A stretch of DNA of 64,000 nt from JAWPMT01 sp965601475 (GCA_965601475.1 OZ271832.1:1984001-2048000); one strand, 5' to 3'. Counted from the stretch's first letter, positions 1-8,980 are shown. Program-made: numbers and translations. The notes: a model not told the origin generated them from the sequence alone.

Positions 1-190
1 ACTTCACAACCTCCTTGCGTAAGGCCAGGCGGTCCTCCTCTTTCAATTGCTTGGAATCATTGAGTAGCTCGTGCTCATAATCCTTGCGGAGAATGACCGC
101 TGCGGCCACCACCGGTCCCGCCAGGCAACCCCGGCCGGCTTCATCACAACCCGCCTCGATCTTCTTCGTGTCGTAATAGCTCTTGAGCAT
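1..190 (-). CDS. rnhB: Ribonuclease HII, N-terminal part (cut by window edge)
   Basis: The reverse strand from an ATG at 190 reads MLKSYYDTKKIEAGCDEAGR and continues GCLAGPVVAAAVIL then LNDSKQL. This is the RNase HII signature: the DEAGRG motif supplies the first two metal-binding acidic residues, followed by GPVVAAAV and the conserved DSK. RNase HII cleaves the RNA strand of RNA/DNA hybrids and removes misincorporated ribonucleotides in the cytoplasm. Only about 63 codons are visible; the remainder lies beyond position 1. The start abuts the stop of the upstream DM13 gene (191-193), so the two may be cotranscribed, although their functions are unrelated. Confidence 0.93.
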   Translation of the reverse strand, partial: MLKSYYDTKKIEAGCDEAGRGCLAGPVVAAAVILRKDYEHELLNDSKQLKEEDRLALRKEVVK

Positions 191-607
191 CTACTTCAAG
201 GAAGCACCTCCCCAGAGCTTGGCATATTTTTCACAGTGAACAATGATGGATTGATAGGCTGCGGGATTGATCCCCTTAGGAACTTCCACTGTCACCGCGC
301 CCTCGTAAATCTGCAACTCAGCAATCAGGACAGATTGAGACTCGTCGGCAGCGTTTTCGCCATTGATTTCCTCAAAAGGCAATTTTGATAGAAAAATCTT
401 CAGATCCGGAGCCTTCTTAGTTTCGAAGTTATCGGCAAATTGGACAGTGTAGGTTCCTTCTTTTTCAGTGATTTTCCAGTCCCCTTCAAATTTGGTCCAA
501 TAGCTGTCTGCCTTGAAACTACCCTCGTACTTCACCTCCTGAGCTTGCAGAATATGCACAAAAACAAGAGATGCTAATAGAATAATAGGCCCTTTGGTAG
601 ATTTCAT
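191..607 (-). CDS. Exported DM13-domain protein
   Basis: The product is about 138 residues with a signal peptide starting MKSTKGPIILLASLVFVHIL and ending near LQAQ. I chose the ATG at 607 because it places the signal peptide at the N-terminus; an in-frame extension to 637 would prepend ten charged and aromatic residues. The mature part fits a DM13 (electron-transfer DM13) domain: a WTKFEGDW start, a DLKIFLS strand, VEVPKGI, and a terminal IIVHCEKYAKLWGGASL with one conserved Cys. DM13 domains are proposed to bind a redox cofactor or metal through that Cys, though this is poorly established. It is probably periplasmic or secreted. It runs directly into rnhB and is divergent from the TonB receptor at 721. 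Confidence 0.75.
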   Translation of the reverse strand: MKSTKGPIILLASLVFVHILQAQEVKYEGSFKADSYWTKFEGDWKITEKEGTYTVQFADNFETKKAPDLKIFLSKLPFEEINGENAADESQSVLIAELQIYEGAVTVEVPKGINPAAYQSIIVHCEKYAKLWGGASLK

Positions 608-720
608 GGCAGGGTTTTTGAATTTGAATCTGTACACATAAAAAACTCTCGCCGCCCGTAAACCCTTGCAGGTTCAATGCGTCTCTAAGTCAAATATCAA
701 TAACTCAATTTATTTTTTTG

Positions 721-3072
721 ATGAACCGTCTAATTTGTTGCTGCTGTATCCTTTGTTTTTGCGCAGTAACGTCCACCGCCCAACAACTCACGCAAACCGT
801 CAAAGGTCGAATCGTCGACCAGGTCTCGAAAGCACCCATCATTGGCGCCACAGTATTGGTTCAAGGTACCGAACCGCTCATTGGAGGAACCACTGACGTC
901 GATGGCTATTTCAATATCAAGAATGTGCCCATCGGCAGATCATCGCTTCAGATATCTTCAGTTGGCTATGAGCAACGAACCATACCCAATGTTGAAGTCG
1001 AATCAGGAAAAGAGAAATACCTGGACATCGAACTGGTAGAAGCATTGATTGAAATGGATGAGGTTGTCGTAGTTGCAGACCAGGAAGATCAGGGCAAGCC
1101 GTTGAATGAACTGGCTTCAGTGAGTGCGATCTCCATTTCTATTGAAGAAACCAGTAGGTATGCAGCCACATTCGACGATCCCGCTCGGGCTGCGCTGTCA
1201 TTTGCCGGGGTTACTACTGGTGGGGATGACCTGCTCAATGAAATTGTAATTCGTGGCAATACACCCAAAGGGATTCTCTGGCGACTGGAGGGAGTTGAGG
1301 TGCCCAACCCCAACCATTTTGGTGAAGTTGGCTCCTCTGCAGGAGGCATCAGCATGCTGAGCAACAATGTGCTAAGCAACTCCGATTTCTTTACGAGTGC
1401 CTTCCCTGCGGACTATGGCAACGCCACTTCAGGGATCTTCGATTTGCAAATGCGCAACGGGAATTTCGATACACACGAACACACATTCCAAGCTGGGCTC
1501 CTAGGCCTCGCGGCTGCGTCCGAGGGGCCAATTAGCCGCGAAAAACGCTCCAGCTACCTGGTAAATTACCGATACTCCACCCTGGCACTGTTCCAAAACC
1601 TGGGTATCAATATCCTTGGCGATCAGGAAGATGTCACCTTCCAGGACCTCTCGTTCAAAGTAAATGTACCGGGCACGAAATTGGGCACCTTTACCCTTTG
1701 GGGCCTGGGTGGGCGCAACACCTACACTTATACGCCGCAAACAGAGTTTGGTGAATGGGATTTCGAAGACAACACGCAGACCCTAGGTGTGGGAGGGCTT
1801 ACTCATGTCGCTTACCTCAGTGACAAGACCTACATCAATTCAGTAATCAGCGTCTCAAGCTTTCAGAATCTCTATGCTTTTGATTCTCTACGGGTTCGGG
1901 TGCTGGAGGATGAGGACGTCAGTGAAAACGCCGTCCGCATCTCCACCGCATTCAACCATAAATTCAATGCCAGAAATTCCATTCGAATCGGAGGTATCTA
2001 CAGCAGGCTGGGTTATGACCTTGAATACAACGAGTGGAATCGCCAACTCGGTCGAAGTCTGACGTTTCTCAATGAAGAAGGTCATACCAACTTCTATCAA
2101 GGTTATGCCAACTGGCAAAACAGACTCAATCAAAACCTTACCTTGAACCTGGGGATGCACTCCTCCTACTTTGCACTCAATGAAGATCTGTACCTGGAGC
2201 CCAGACTTGGAATGAGATGGACAGTCAGCCCCGGCAAGACCATTACAGCTGGCGCTGGCCTTCACAGTCGCATGGAAACGCTGGCGTTGTACATGGCACA
2301 GCAGGAGCAGAATGGCCAGACGGTCCAAAACAACAAAGACCTCGGCTTCACCCGAGCTGCACACGCGGTGGTCGGATACGAATGGATGCTGGCAAAGGAT
2401 GTGCGCTTCAAAACGGAGTTATACTATCAATACCTGTATGATGTGCCCATCTGGCCAACCGACACCACTTCCAATGAATACCTACAAAGCTTCTCAGTCC
2501 TCAATACCTTCGACGGCTGGACCAGCGACGCCCTCGCCAATGAAGGTACCGGCAAAAACTACGGCGTGGAATTTACCGTGGAAAAATTCCTAACCAAAGG
2601 CTATTACCTACTGTCAACCCTATCCCTCTATGAATCAAAATACACTGCAGTAGATGGTATAGAACGCAGCACCCGATTCGATGGTACGTACATCTTCAAC
2701 GTTGTGGGTGGAAAGGAATGGAAGTTTGGCACCACCGGCAATAAAACCCTCAGCCTGAATGGACGACTGATCTTCTCTGGGGGTAAACGTGAGGCCCCTA
2801 TCTTGCTGGGCCCATCACGGGAAGTTGGTTTCACCGTTCGCGACTTCAGGAGAAATTTCGACATGAGACTGGATGGTTATACCCGCCTTGACATCGGCAT
2901 CAGTTGGAAGGTCAATCGTGTAAAATCTACTTCTACAATAGCGCTGAACGTGCAAAACGTACTTGGCCGTGCTAACGAATTTGGCAGGTACTACAGTGGA
3001 TTTTCCGATGCGGTGGTTTCAGAGTCACAGGTCGGCATGTTTCCCAATCTGAGCTATCGCATCAGTTTCTAG
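721..3072 (+). CDS. TonB-dependent outer-membrane receptor with CarboxypepD_reg-like domain
   Basis: The product has 783 residues. A Cys-rich signal peptide (MNRLICCCCILCFCAVTSTA) is followed by a carboxypeptidase-regulatory-like beta-sandwich (about 25-115, starting VKGRIVDQVSKAPIIGATV), a plug domain (about 120-235, containing NEIVIRGNTPKG) and a roughly 22-strand barrel ending in aromatic NLSYRISF. It should import an unknown ligand across the outer membrane with TonB/ExbBD energy. A TTG three bases upstream could also be read as a start; ATG at 721 is preferred. No SusD partner follows; the next gene is a lipoprotein of a different family. The ligand cannot be predicted from sequence. Confidence 0.92.
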   Translation: MNRLICCCCILCFCAVTSTAQQLTQTVKGRIVDQVSKAPIIGATVLVQGTEPLIGGTTDVDGYFNIKNVPIGRSSLQISSVGYEQRTIPNVEVESGKEKYLDIELVEALIEMDEVVVVADQEDQGKPLNELASVSAISISIEETSRYAATFDDPARAALSFAGVTTGGDDLLNEIVIRGNTPKGILWRLEGVEVPNPNHFGEVGSSAGGISMLSNNVLSNSDFFTSAFPADYGNATSGIFDLQMRNGNFDTHEHTFQAGLLGLAAASEGPISREKRSSYLVNYRYSTLALFQNLGINILGDQEDVTFQDLSFKVNVPGTKLGTFTLWGLGGRNTYTYTPQTEFGEWDFEDNTQTLGVGGLTHVAYLSDKTYINSVISVSSFQNLYAFDSLRVRVLEDEDVSENAVRISTAFNHKFNARNSIRIGGIYSRLGYDLEYNEWNRQLGRSLTFLNEEGHTNFYQGYANWQNRLNQNLTLNLGMHSSYFALNEDLYLEPRLGMRWTVSPGKTITAGAGLHSRMETLALYMAQQEQNGQTVQNNKDLGFTRAAHAVVGYEWMLAKDVRFKTELYYQYLYDVPIWPTDTTSNEYLQSFSVLNTFDGWTSDALANEGTGKNYGVEFTVEKFLTKGYYLLSTLSLYESKYTAVDGIERSTRFDGTYIFNVVGGKEWKFGTTGNKTLSLNGRLIFSGGKREAPILLGPSREVGFTVRDFRRNFDMRLDGYTRLDIGISWKVNRVKSTSTIALNVQNVLGRANEFGRYYSGFSDAVVSESQVGMFPNLSYRISF

Positions 3073-3141
3073 GAACATCTCCGAACCAAATCGGAGGGAG
3101 GATGCTTTATTCAGTAGCAAACAAACCAACTACTGCAAAGC

Positions 3142-4065
3142 ATGAAAAGTATCCTTTCTTCCCTTGTGCTATTGAGCCTGATATCCTGCCAGTCCTACTC
3201 TCAACCTGCCATGCCGGAGCCGGTCGATGACAAGAAGTTCAATGATTACTGGTACGCTGGAGAAGCGGAATTGGCAAGCTACGAACTGAAGCAGGCGCGA
3301 TATGGTGAGATTCACGACGGTCATGCTGTGCTTGTGTTCGTGACCGAGCCCTTCTCGGAAAGTAAGCAGGTCAAGCTCGATTATCCGGGAAGAGCTCCTG
3401 AGGACAATGTTTCGGTACTGAAACTGAACTTCACCAAAAAATTTCTGACTGGCGTTTATCCCTATTCCATGATGCAATCGGTATTCACGCCTGTTTCCTA
3501 CGACCGCTATCCCAATACCCTAAAAGTCAGCACGTCCTCACAGGAGTGGTGCGGTCATACTTTCATGCAGCTCAACCTTGCCAAAAACGACTATCAACTC
3601 AAGGGATTTTCCTATTTCGAATCCGAGGGAGACCTGGAGCGGAAGGTCAATAAGGTGTTTCTTGAAGACGAGATCTGGAATCGCATACGTCTCAACCCTG
3701 CTTCCCTGCCGACCGGAAGCATTGATATTTTACCAGGCACATTCTACCTCCGCCTGCGCCACAAAGGAAGTGAAACACTGAGAGCCAATGTCTCATTGGT
3801 CAGCCTAAACAACAGCGAATTCGGCGACAATGCTCATCGCAGGTACACGCTGCAATACGAAGATCGGAGCCTGGACATCTACTTCGAAGACACCTTCCCA
3901 TATAGAATCCTCGGTTGGGAGGAAAAGTACCAAAGTGGTTTCCGCAACGCACAGCAACTCTCAACGAAGGCCTTTCTCAAAAAATCCATCAAAAGTCCGT
4001 ACTGGCAGAAGAATAGCAATGCCGACCGCGCATTGAGAAAAGAACTGGGCCTGTTGGCCGAATAA
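3142..4065 (+). CDS. Conserved Bacteroidota lipoprotein of unknown function
   Basis: The product has 307 residues with a lipoprotein signal peptide (MKSILSSLVLLSLISC; lipobox LISC). The mature protein is beta-rich, with conserved-looking stretches WYAGEAELASYELKQARYGE, VLVFVTEPF, LKLNFTKKFLTGVYPYSMM and SQEWCGHTFMQLN. I recall a Bacteroidota family of this size and pattern that is sometimes mislabelled 'septum formation inhibitor Maf'; it does not look like the Maf nucleotide pyrophosphatase. It may be cotranscribed with the receptor 69 bases upstream, and could then be its surface or periplasmic accessory, but this is inference. Confidence 0.7.
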   Translation: MKSILSSLVLLSLISCQSYSQPAMPEPVDDKKFNDYWYAGEAELASYELKQARYGEIHDGHAVLVFVTEPFSESKQVKLDYPGRAPEDNVSVLKLNFTKKFLTGVYPYSMMQSVFTPVSYDRYPNTLKVSTSSQEWCGHTFMQLNLAKNDYQLKGFSYFESEGDLERKVNKVFLEDEIWNRIRLNPASLPTGSIDILPGTFYLRLRHKGSETLRANVSLVSLNNSEFGDNAHRRYTLQYEDRSLDIYFEDTFPYRILGWEEKYQSGFRNAQQLSTKAFLKKSIKSPYWQKNSNADRALRKELGLLAE

Positions 4066-4079
4066 GGAGAGATCAGCCT

Positions 4080-4167
4080 CTACCCGGCCCTCCGGATATT
4101 CCCGCTTTCGCCTTTATCCGATGGCCATCGGGATGCCGGCTCTATCGGGTCTAATTTGCCTGGGTAG
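4080..4167. other. Hairpin-rich inverted repeat between convergent genes
   Basis: Outer arms CTACCC (4080-4085) and GGGTAG (4162-4167) enclose a second inverted repeat at 4116-4134 (ATCCGATGG/CCATCGGGAT, one bulged base). It lies between the convergent genes ending at 4065 and 4185 and could act as a bidirectional terminator or be a dispersed palindromic repeat. There is no clear T tract. Confidence 0.35.
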
Positions 4168-4184
4168 TCCCTTCGGAAAAGCAA

Positions 4185-5072
4185 TCAGCTGAGGTATTTC
4201 CTGAAGAACTCTACTGTCCTCTTCCATGCAAGTTTTGCTGCTTTTTTGTCATACCTCGGCGTGGTATCATTGTGGAAGCCATGATTGGCATTGGGGTAGA
4301 CAAAAGCCTCATAGCGCTTGTCGTTTGCCTTCAGGGCCTCCTCATAGGCGGGCCAGCCTTCATTTACCCGCTTATCGAGCTCTCCGTAATGCAGGAGGAG
4401 CGGAGCCTTGATGTTGGGAACTAAATCAGCGCCAACCTGCCGGCCATAGAAAGGCACAGCAGCTGCCAATTCCGGCAACCTCACTGCCATCATATTGGAG
4501 ATCCATCCACCAAAGCAAAAACCCACGACACCAACTTTCCCGTTGCATTGCGGATGGGTCCTCAAGAACTCATAGGCAGCAATGAAGTCTTCGAGCATTT
4601 CATTGCTGTCCCTTTTGCGTTGCAGCACCCTGCCGTCGTCATCATTACCGGGATAACCTCCCAGTGGGGTGAGCGCATCCGGTGCCAGCGAAACAAAACC
4701 AGCCAGCGCCGCTCGCCTGCCAACATCTTCTATGTGCGGATTGAGGCCGCGGTTTTCATGCACCACAACGATTCCCCCCAACCTGCCTTCAGCATCCTTT
4801 GGAACGGAAAGCAAGCCTCTGATTTTTCCTCCTCCCTTGGGCGACTTATAGGTCACATAGTCAGACTTCAACCGCTTATCGCCCTGCCTGATCTGGATCC
4901 TATCCTTATAGTTGGGCATAATGCAGCTCATCAGTGATGCCACAGTTATACCTCCCACTGCATACATGGAGAGCTTCTCCATAAAGACCCTGCGGTCGAT
5001 GCGATTATGAGCATAGTCATCGTAGAGGTCAAATACCCCCTGATCAATGTCTTCTTTCCTGATTTCTTTCAT
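4185..5072 (-). CDS. Dienelactone hydrolase family protein, N-terminally anchored or exported
   Basis: The product has 295 residues. Residues about 75-295 form an alpha/beta hydrolase of the dienelactone hydrolase family. The nucleophile Cys186 lies in VGFCFGG, the acid Asp233 in HYGELDKRV and the His264 in NANHGFHND, giving the Cys-Asp-His triad characteristic of DLH. The N-terminus is longer than in cytosolic DLH: a charged segment, then an RRVFMEKLSMYA stretch and a hydrophobic segment ending SLMSC, resembling a Tat-like export signal with a possible lipobox Cys50. The substrate is unknown; family members hydrolyse lactones and esters. It is divergent from the Spy-like gene at 5218. Confidence 0.85.
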   Translation of the reverse strand: MKEIRKEDIDQGVFDLYDDYAHNRIDRRVFMEKLSMYAVGGITVASLMSCIMPNYKDRIQIRQGDKRLKSDYVTYKSPKGGGKIRGLLSVPKDAEGRLGGIVVVHENRGLNPHIEDVGRRAALAGFVSLAPDALTPLGGYPGNDDDGRVLQRKRDSNEMLEDFIAAYEFLRTHPQCNGKVGVVGFCFGGWISNMMAVRLPELAAAVPFYGRQVGADLVPNIKAPLLLHYGELDKRVNEGWPAYEEALKANDKRYEAFVYPNANHGFHNDTTPRYDKKAAKLAWKRTVEFFRKYLS

Positions 5073-5217
5073 TCGTATTGGGTTGTGGTGATTATCCTCT
5101 CAAGATACGCAATACCGGTTTTACCAGGATCCGCCTTCATCCTGAAAAAAAATTCACTTCCCAGCGCCTGATTCTAAGCCAAAAGGCATCTAAAGAAGAA
5201 AGTTAAAAATTCAGGAG

Positions 5218-5661
5218 ATGAAAAAGTTAGGATTATTATTGACAGGATTGATCGTAGCCGCAACAGTTGTAGCACAACCTGGAGGCAGGCATGGACGACA
5301 CGGTGACCACGGACCAGAAGGAAGCCGGGGCATTGAACGCATAGAAGAACGGCTCAACCTCACTGAGGCCCAAAAGACCCAGATGGAGTCGCTCAGGAAT
5401 GACCACCTTGAATCTATCAGGGATATCGGCAATACCCTGGATATCAAGCGTGCCCAATTGAAGGCAGCAATAGCCACCGACACCCCAGACACAAAGGAGA
5501 TTGACGGGTTGGTGGCTGAGATTAACAACCTGAACAACGAAAAGTTCAAGCAGTGGGTCGATCACACGCTGAAAGTTCGTGGCATGCTGGATGATGATCA
5601 AAAGCTGATTTTTGATAGAATACACCATAACAAGAGGATGCATCATCGGGGAAGAGGGTAA
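5218..5661 (+). CDS. Periplasmic Spy/CpxP-like chaperone or sensor
   Basis: The product has 147 residues with a signal peptide (MKKLGLLLTGLIVAATVVAQ), then a His/Gly-rich segment (GGRHGRHGDHG) and a helical body with the LTEAQ motif (LTxxQ of the Spy/CpxP/CnrX-like family) and a basic His-rich tail (HHNKRMHHRGRG). Spy/CpxP proteins are helical hairpins that protect or monitor envelope proteins, and some bind metal. It is followed by an ECF sigma factor, a small membrane protein and a second LTxxQ-like protein, so it is probably a target or modulator in an envelope-stress circuit. A modest AGGAG precedes the ATG. Confidence 0.82.
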   Translation: MKKLGLLLTGLIVAATVVAQPGGRHGRHGDHGPEGSRGIERIEERLNLTEAQKTQMESLRNDHLESIRDIGNTLDIKRAQLKAAIATDTPDTKEIDGLVAEINNLNNEKFKQWVDHTLKVRGMLDDDQKLIFDRIHHNKRMHHRGRG

Positions 5662-5685
5662 CTTAGATCCTCACGCATTGACATA

Positions 5686-6210
5686 GTGACAAAGGATGAT
5701 TTTGAAACCATTGTGAGGCTTTACAAAGACAAGGTATTCAATACGTGCCTTGGCTTTGTGAAGCACTTTGACGATGCCGAAGACCTGGCGCAGGAGGTAT
5801 TCATAGAAATATATCAAAAGCACTCAGGATTCAAAAGCAAAGCCAACATTGGCACCTGGATCTATCGCATAGCGGTTAATAAGAGTTTGGAATACATCAG
5901 AAAACGTAGTCGATTGAAAAGAGGAGGCGCAGTGGAAGTCCGCAGTGACCATTTTGATGTGGCGGCAGACACATTCTATCATCCAGGTGTGATGCTGGAA
6001 AACCGCGAACGTAGTGCTATCCTGTTTCAGCACATAGACAAGCTACCAGAAAGTCAGAAGGTTGCATTCTTATTGCAGAAATTGGAAGGTTTGTCCGTCA
6101 AGGAAATCGCCCAAGTCCTCCAAAAGAGTGAATCTTCCGTGGAATCCTTGTTAAAGAGGAGTAGAGAGAAATTAAGAGAAAAACTCAGCGCCTATTATGA
6201 AGGAAGATGA
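5686..6210 (+). CDS. ECF-type RNA polymerase sigma factor
   Basis: The product has 174 residues. Region 2 is at about 10-75 (DAEDLAQEVFIEIYQKHSGF, then WIYRIAVNKSLEYIRKR) and region 4 at about 115-170 (LPESQKVAFLLQKLEGLSVK, then SESSVESLLKRSREKL). The start is a GTG at 5686, since no in-frame ATG precedes region 2. It directs transcription of an envelope-stress or metal-response regulon, probably including its own operon. It overlaps the following small membrane protein by 14 bases, a usual sigma/anti-sigma arrangement. Confidence 0.93.
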   Translation: MTKDDFETIVRLYKDKVFNTCLGFVKHFDDAEDLAQEVFIEIYQKHSGFKSKANIGTWIYRIAVNKSLEYIRKRSRLKRGGAVEVRSDHFDVAADTFYHPGVMLENRERSAILFQHIDKLPESQKVAFLLQKLEGLSVKEIAQVLQKSESSVESLLKRSREKLREKLSAYYEGR

Positions 6211-6475
6211 ACGAAATGACGAAATAAAGCAGGTCCTGGCGTCGCTGGATGAAGTACGGAGAGCAACACCTCACAGGGACTTTGAAAAAAAGCTGATGAC
6301 CAAGGTAGCTTTCCTGCCTTCTCCAAAGCTGAGGAGGTGGCTTTGGGCAAGCGCTGCAGCCGTGGTTTTGCTGACCGCCGCCAATACCTTCACGCTACTT
6401 GCCACGGAATACGACGATACCTATGAAGAGTCTGTTGTATTGTACCAGGCCATAGACTATTTAGAATTCGAATAA
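6197..6475 (+). CDS. Small single-TM protein, probable anti-sigma factor
   Basis: The product has 92 residues: a charged cytoplasmic N-terminus (about 45 residues with EVRRATPHRDFEKKLM), one TM segment (WLWASAAAVVLLTAANTFTL) and a short acidic periplasmic tail. Size, topology and the overlap with the sigma gene fit a minimal anti-sigma factor, although no zinc-binding HxxxCxxC motif is present. The role is inferred from context. Confidence 0.7.
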   Translation: MKEDERNDEIKQVLASLDEVRRATPHRDFEKKLMTKVAFLPSPKLRRWLWASAAAVVLLTAANTFTLLATEYDDTYEESVVLYQAIDYLEFE

Positions 6476-6477
6476 GC

Positions 6478-6981
6478 ATGAGCCGATTTCAATATATTTT
6501 AATTGGATTTCTGGTGTTGATGGTCCTGCTCAACATCTTCCTGCTGGTCTTCATTTGGCACGGCAGGCCATTTCATACCGGTGACCATTTTGGCAGGCGA
6601 CACAGAACGGGGAGCTTCTTGGAGAACAAGTTGGAATTGAGCAGCCTTCAGAAGCGACAGTTCCGGGAAATCCAAGTGGAGCACATGAGCAATATGGAGG
6701 AACTGAACCTGGAAATCCGCTTGCTTAATCGCGATCTGCATACCGCCATTCTCAAGGATGACTCCCTGGGAGAGATGTTTGTCAACAAGCAAATAGACTC
6801 TCTTCATTTTCTTATGAAGAAAGAAACCACCCAACACATCAGGAACATCTCACTATTGCTGGACAGCGGCCAAAAGGGCAGGCTCCTGGAAGCGCTGAAC
6901 GAACTGCCCGATCGCTTCGGTCATAGAGGACATCAAAGACGTGGCCATCGAAACGAGTCCAGGAGAAGAGGAGGAAATTAG
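6478..6981 (+). CDS. Membrane-anchored Spy/CpxP-like protein
   Basis: The product has 167 residues: an N-terminal TM anchor (about 5-27), a periplasmic helical domain with an LTxxQ-like LSSLQKRQF, an amphipathic helix pair, and a strongly basic His/Arg/Gly tail (RFGHRGHQRRGHRNESRRR). It is a second member of the same family as the 5218 gene but anchored to the membrane, as expected of a signal-sensing partner (compare CnrX). It starts two bases after the anti-sigma gene stop. Metal sensing is likely but unproven. Confidence 0.75.
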   Translation: MSRFQYILIGFLVLMVLLNIFLLVFIWHGRPFHTGDHFGRRHRTGSFLENKLELSSLQKRQFREIQVEHMSNMEELNLEIRLLNRDLHTAILKDDSLGEMFVNKQIDSLHFLMKKETTQHIRNISLLLDSGQKGRLLEALNELPDRFGHRGHQRRGHRNESRRRGGN

Positions 6982-7025
6982 TAAGGCATTGTTTGGCTAG
7001 GTGATTCGTCGTATCATTACCCCCA

Positions 7026-7568
7026 ATGAAAAATCCCTGGACACGACTGACGAGAAAGGTTATCTACGACAACCCCTGGATCACCCTGCGAGAGGATCAG
7101 GTCATCAACCCTAAGGGTGGCAAAGGCATTTATGGCACGGTTCATTTCAAAAATCTGGCCATTGGGATCATCCCGCTCGACGATCACAACAATACCTGGC
7201 TTGTGGGGCAGTACCGCTACCCCTTGGATGAGTACTCCTGGGAAATACCGATGGGTGGAGGGGCACTAGACCTAGAGCCCTTGGAATCGGCTAAACGCGA
7301 GTTGAAAGAAGAGACAGGTCTCACAGCCAAGAAATGGGAGCTTTTCCTGAAAATGCACACATCCAACTCAGTAACGAATGAAGTGGGTTTTGCCTACCTG
7401 GCAAAAGATCTTACCGAAGGCGAAACAGAATTCGAAGACAGTGAGGATCTGGAGATTCGGAAATTACCTTTTTCAGACGCTTATCAAATGTGCCTGGATG
7501 GAGCCATCACCGACAGTCTGAGTCTGGCTGCCATTCTCAAAGCCAATACCTTGCTGGAGAAGCTATAG
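7026..7568 (+). CDS. Nudix hydrolase, ADP-ribose pyrophosphatase-like
   Basis: The product has 180 residues. The Nudix box is at about 78-100: GGGALDLEPLESAKRELKEE followed by TGL, retaining the catalytic REL-EE-TGL. The first Glu of the GX5E consensus appears replaced by Leu. The upstream strands GIIPLDDHNNTWLVGQYRYP and SWEIPMGGG are typical of ADP-ribose or GDP-mannose pyrophosphatases. It probably hydrolyses a nucleoside diphosphate sugar in the cytoplasm. It converges on the TAXI-type gene. Confidence 0.88.
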   Translation: MKNPWTRLTRKVIYDNPWITLREDQVINPKGGKGIYGTVHFKNLAIGIIPLDDHNNTWLVGQYRYPLDEYSWEIPMGGGALDLEPLESAKRELKEETGLTAKKWELFLKMHTSNSVTNEVGFAYLAKDLTEGETEFEDSEDLEIRKLPFSDAYQMCLDGAITDSLSLAAILKANTLLEKL

Positions 7569-7578
7569 TCCGGGCGAA

Positions 7579-8841
7579 CTACACACCATTGCGATTGACC
7601 AGTTCATGATGCAATTCATCCCAAAGCATCATGAAAATAACGAACTCGTTGTTGGCACTGAGCTTTTCCTTGATGAGCAGATCAAAAACTACTTTTTGCA
7701 TGTCATTGAGCTTGGACCGTAGCTCAGGTGTGCTTACCTCCTTTACACGCTCCTTGATTTCCAGCAGCTCATGATAGTAAATGTCCATGCGGTCCTTTTT
7801 GCGTTGATTGACACGGGACCTGAAACTGGCTACCAAACCAGCGCTGACAATAAAGACCGATAGGACAAATCCCATGAACTCGGAGTACCGCTCAATAAAA
7901 GATGGTTTGTCGCGGTTGATGTAGTCGACCGTGCCATAATGAAAGGGAAAGCTAAGGTTTATATCCTGGTGATTGACCTCGAAAGTGTAGGAGTTGGAAG
8001 ACTCAAAGATCGGAACGACATGATGCTGATGGATTGTGCCAATGAGGTCATATACCACTTTATTGGCCAGATCGGATGTGGTAATCAACAACTCGTGCAC
8101 CGCCAGTGTGTACGTGGGCTTATCAAGACCGACACCGAATGCAAAACGAGACAAGATGTAGGGTGTTGTTTTTTTATAGGATTGACAGAACCCTTCAATA
8201 AAGGAGCCCTCTCCAATGCTCTCCTTTTCGTCGAGGGAATAGAGGTAGGCTTCCTTATCAAAAAGCAATCGCCCCAACTCATAGTTCTCCAGAGCGCTGA
8301 AGAACAGCAATAGGTCGTAATTTGCGAAATCTGTTTGAAGGTCGTAGTGATTCTCCAATCGGTAATTGATGGCCGTATCTCCGGTAAAATTGGGAATCAA
8401 TCGCTTGAAGAAATCCAATTCATCCACCTCCTTTGTCAGGACCATATATTGGTCGGACTTCATCAGTGAGTCAATGTCCTTGTGGCTCAACTCATGCCGC
8501 GAAGCCACCACCAAAACCTCATGAAAAAAGGGAATGACCGTACGGATACTCTTCTTCGACCCGTGATAGTCCAAGGTATTGTCAACCGTAATGAGGTCAC
8601 ATTGGTTGGCCATCAGTTTTTCGATCGAGCCTACTTCCGTCAGTGAATCCTCCGAAACAACCGATATATTGAAATCCGAGTGCGTGTTGATTTCATCGGC
8701 GATTTTCTCCATCACAGGCACATCTTCCTCGGAAACCAGAAGCTGCAAATTGTAATTATTGCTACAGGAACTTATCAGCAATAACAGGAAAACCACCAGG
8801 GAAGGAAAGAGCACCCGAAAGCTGATTGGCGAATTTTTCAT
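7579..8841 (-). CDS. TAXI-type solute-binding protein with C-terminal TM and cytoplasmic tail
   Basis: The product has 420 residues from ATG 8841. The N-terminal lipoprotein-like signal ends LLLLISSC. The periplasmic part is a TAXI/NMT1-like periplasmic binding fold, with the family motif LSFPFHYGTVDYINRDKPSF near its end. A TM segment follows (FMGFVLSVFIVSAGLVASF), then a charged cytoplasmic coiled-coil tail. No TRAP permease is adjacent, so it is more likely a sensor or orphan binder than a transporter subunit. An 18-codon upstream extension to 8895 lacks signal-peptide character. Confidence 0.75.
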   Translation of the reverse strand: MKNSPISFRVLFPSLVVFLLLLISSCSNNYNLQLLVSEEDVPVMEKIADEINTHSDFNISVVSEDSLTEVGSIEKLMANQCDLITVDNTLDYHGSKKSIRTVIPFFHEVLVVASRHELSHKDIDSLMKSDQYMVLTKEVDELDFFKRLIPNFTGDTAINYRLENHYDLQTDFANYDLLLFFSALENYELGRLLFDKEAYLYSLDEKESIGEGSFIEGFCQSYKKTTPYILSRFAFGVGLDKPTYTLAVHELLITTSDLANKVVYDLIGTIHQHHVVPIFESSNSYTFEVNHQDINLSFPFHYGTVDYINRDKPSFIERYSEFMGFVLSVFIVSAGLVASFRSRVNQRKKDRMDIYYHELLEIKERVKEVSTPELRSKLNDMQKVVFDLLIKEKLSANNEFVIFMMLWDELHHELVNRNGV

Positions 8842-8980
8842 GGTACCGCAATTAAAGCAATACAGAATAAACTCCGAGTGCTTTCCAAAGTTCATTCACA
8901 CCATCCGGGAACAAAGCTGATGAACGGGATTATTCTTACAAAAAACTGATATCGCGGCGGGCTCCCTTTGGACTTGATAA

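Noticed and set aside
71..388. Forward 105-codon ORF at the left edge
   Set aside because: It is antisense to rnhB and the DM13 gene, both of which have clear family motifs.
3079..3096. Terminator after the TonB receptor (CTCCGA...TCGGAG)
   Set aside because: A six-pair stem exists but no T tract follows, so the downstream lipoprotein gene may well be cotranscribed.
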